Shown here: one piece after another, positions 5,606 to 6,246 of the stretch
Position numbering within the stretch: position 1 is the first letter of the stretch
How the letters are laid out: every line of letters starts with the position of its first letter
NCBI GenBank assembly: GCA_030621105.1
Contig: JAUXIH010000065.1
Location: 1 to 6,246, forward strand
Length of the DNA: 6,246 bases
Source: Dehalococcoidia bacterium
GTDB lineage: Bacteria > Chloroflexota > Dehalococcoidia > GIF9 > AB-539-J10
Direction: 5' to 3'
The notes under the pieces: model-generated
Databases searched by the model: none
Told to the model about the DNA's origin: nothing
The model's input: only the letters and a program-made list of their open reading frames with translations
Program-made: the position numbers and the translations under genes

Positions 5606-6246
5606 TTCTGCCCTCCCTTCGCAGGTATATCATCATGCCACAGCCGCTCGTACCACTCCTTCTGCTCCTCGCCGGATACCTTGCGGTATCTCATGGTAGT
5701 GGTAATACTCTGATGCCCCAGGTGCTCCTGCAGCATTCTTAGCCCGTCGCCGGAATCGTCAAGCTTTACCGCATGGACGGCAAAGGCGTCACGCAGCCGG
5801 TGCGGGCTCACGTTATGCACTTTGCCGCTTTCTTGATTTACGAGCCTGGGTAAACCAGCTCTTCTGGCGCAGTCTCTCACGATTTGCCAGGCACGGTGCC
5901 GGTCGACGCCAAAGAGATACTTCTTACCACTCCGTGACACCGGACCGTTACGCCTGATATATTCCTTGAGCATGGCAAGGGTGTCTTTGTCTACCGGCAG
6001 CGCCCGGAAGCGGCGGTGCTCTTTCTCCTGGGCTATCGTCTTACCCACTTCAAGCCCGCATCCGGGGCAGAATTTATGCGACTTACTCAGCCTGGCGCCG
6101 CAGTGAGGGCAGGAGAGCGTTATCCTCTCCTTCAGGTGCTGGATAGTAACGGTACCCTGGCTAAAGTCAATGTCACCCACGCTAATACCCAGCGCTTCAG
6201 AGATACGACAGCCAAGGTGAAACAGCAGCCGGATAAGGAGCTTATC
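5587..6246 (-). CDS. Tyrosine recombinase/integrase with inserted zinc ribbon (5' end outside window)
   Basis: The frame is open to the right edge; 219 C-terminal residues are visible. They hold the full catalytic set of a tyrosine recombinase: Arg in GCRISEALG (R14 of the visible part), Lys in IQHLKER (K39), HRLR (H149, R152), LGHQ (H178) and the nucleophile in TTMRY (Y187). Between K39 and the continuing strand RFRALPVD, a zinc ribbon is inserted: CPHC...CPGC with cysteines at 46, 49, 60 and 63 (nucleotides 6058-6111). These enzymes cut and rejoin DNA at short sites to integrate or excise elements, or to resolve dimers. The GTG at 6180 is internal, not the start, because R14 lies upstream of it. 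The missing N-terminal DNA-binding domain should lie just outside. The gene heads an inward-reading operon, as expected for an element integrase. Confidence 0.92.
   Translation of the reverse strand, partial: DKLLIRLLFHLGCRISEALGISVGDIDFSQGTVTIQHLKERITLSCPHCGARLSKSHKFCPGCGLEVGKTIAQEKEHRRFRALPVDKDTLAMLKEYIRRNGPVSRSGKKYLFGVDRHRAWQIVRDCARRAGLPRLVNQESGKVHNVSPHRLRDAFAVHAVKLDDSGDGLRMLQEHLGHQSITTTMRYRKVSGEEQKEWYERLWHDDIPAKGGQKCREKQ

Noticed and set aside
5139..5699. A 186-codon + strand frame opposite the integrase and DUF192 genes
   Set aside because: It lies antisense to two well-supported genes, has low-complexity Ser/Thr/Pro content and no ribosome site or family match.
6160..6180. GTG at 6180 as the start of a short integrase
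   Set aside because: The frame continues upstream to the window edge and includes the catalytic Arg motif GCRISEALG, so the real start lies outside.

Overview
This 6.2 kb window looks like accessory DNA, probably part of an integrated element or genomic island, in a bacterium of moderate GC content. The organism cannot be fixed from the sequence. Frequent AGA/AGG arginine codons, strong GGAGG-type ribosome sites and the mix of gene families (LemA, a 2H phosphoesterase with a basic tail, an integrase carrying a zinc ribbon, small multi-span membrane proteins) would suit an anaerobic Chloroflexota (Dehalococcoidia-like) lineage; that is an impression, not a demonstrated assignment.

Left part, + strand (1-2017). 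The window opens inside a reading frame that is recognisably leucyl-tRNA synthetase up to the conserved MQRNWIGR motif and then loses all similarity, running to a stop at 94-96. A tightly packed gene group follows directly: a 56-residue DUF2683/ribbon-helix-helix-like protein, a LemA-family membrane-anchored protein, a NUDIX hydrolase, and a 2H phosphoesterase (2'-5' RNA ligase-like) that overlaps the NUDIX gene. Each has its own ribosome site, and the spacing suggests one transcript.

Middle, + strand (2018-3078). Two more AT-rich genes encode small unknown membrane proteins. The first has three membrane spans and a four-cysteine, metal-site-like tail. The second has four spans and may have its own extended -10 promoter at about 2620. 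A 140-bp convergent intergenic region (3079-3218) holds weak terminator-like hairpins for both directions and a longer inverted repeat.

Right part, - strand (3219-6246). A more GC-rich operon reads inward from the right edge: a tyrosine recombinase (its N-terminus outside the window) with a zinc ribbon inserted next to its catalytic lysine; overlapping it by 19 bases, a 607-residue protein joining a DUF192 domain, a membrane segment, a long middle region and a C-terminal domain resembling those of mobile-element polyvalent proteins; and last a small winged-helix-like protein. An integrase reading inward at one side and a broken leuS at the other suggest that 67 to beyond 6246 may be a single insertion into leuS carrying the LemA/NUDIX/2H genes as cargo. 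This can be tested by looking just outside the window.
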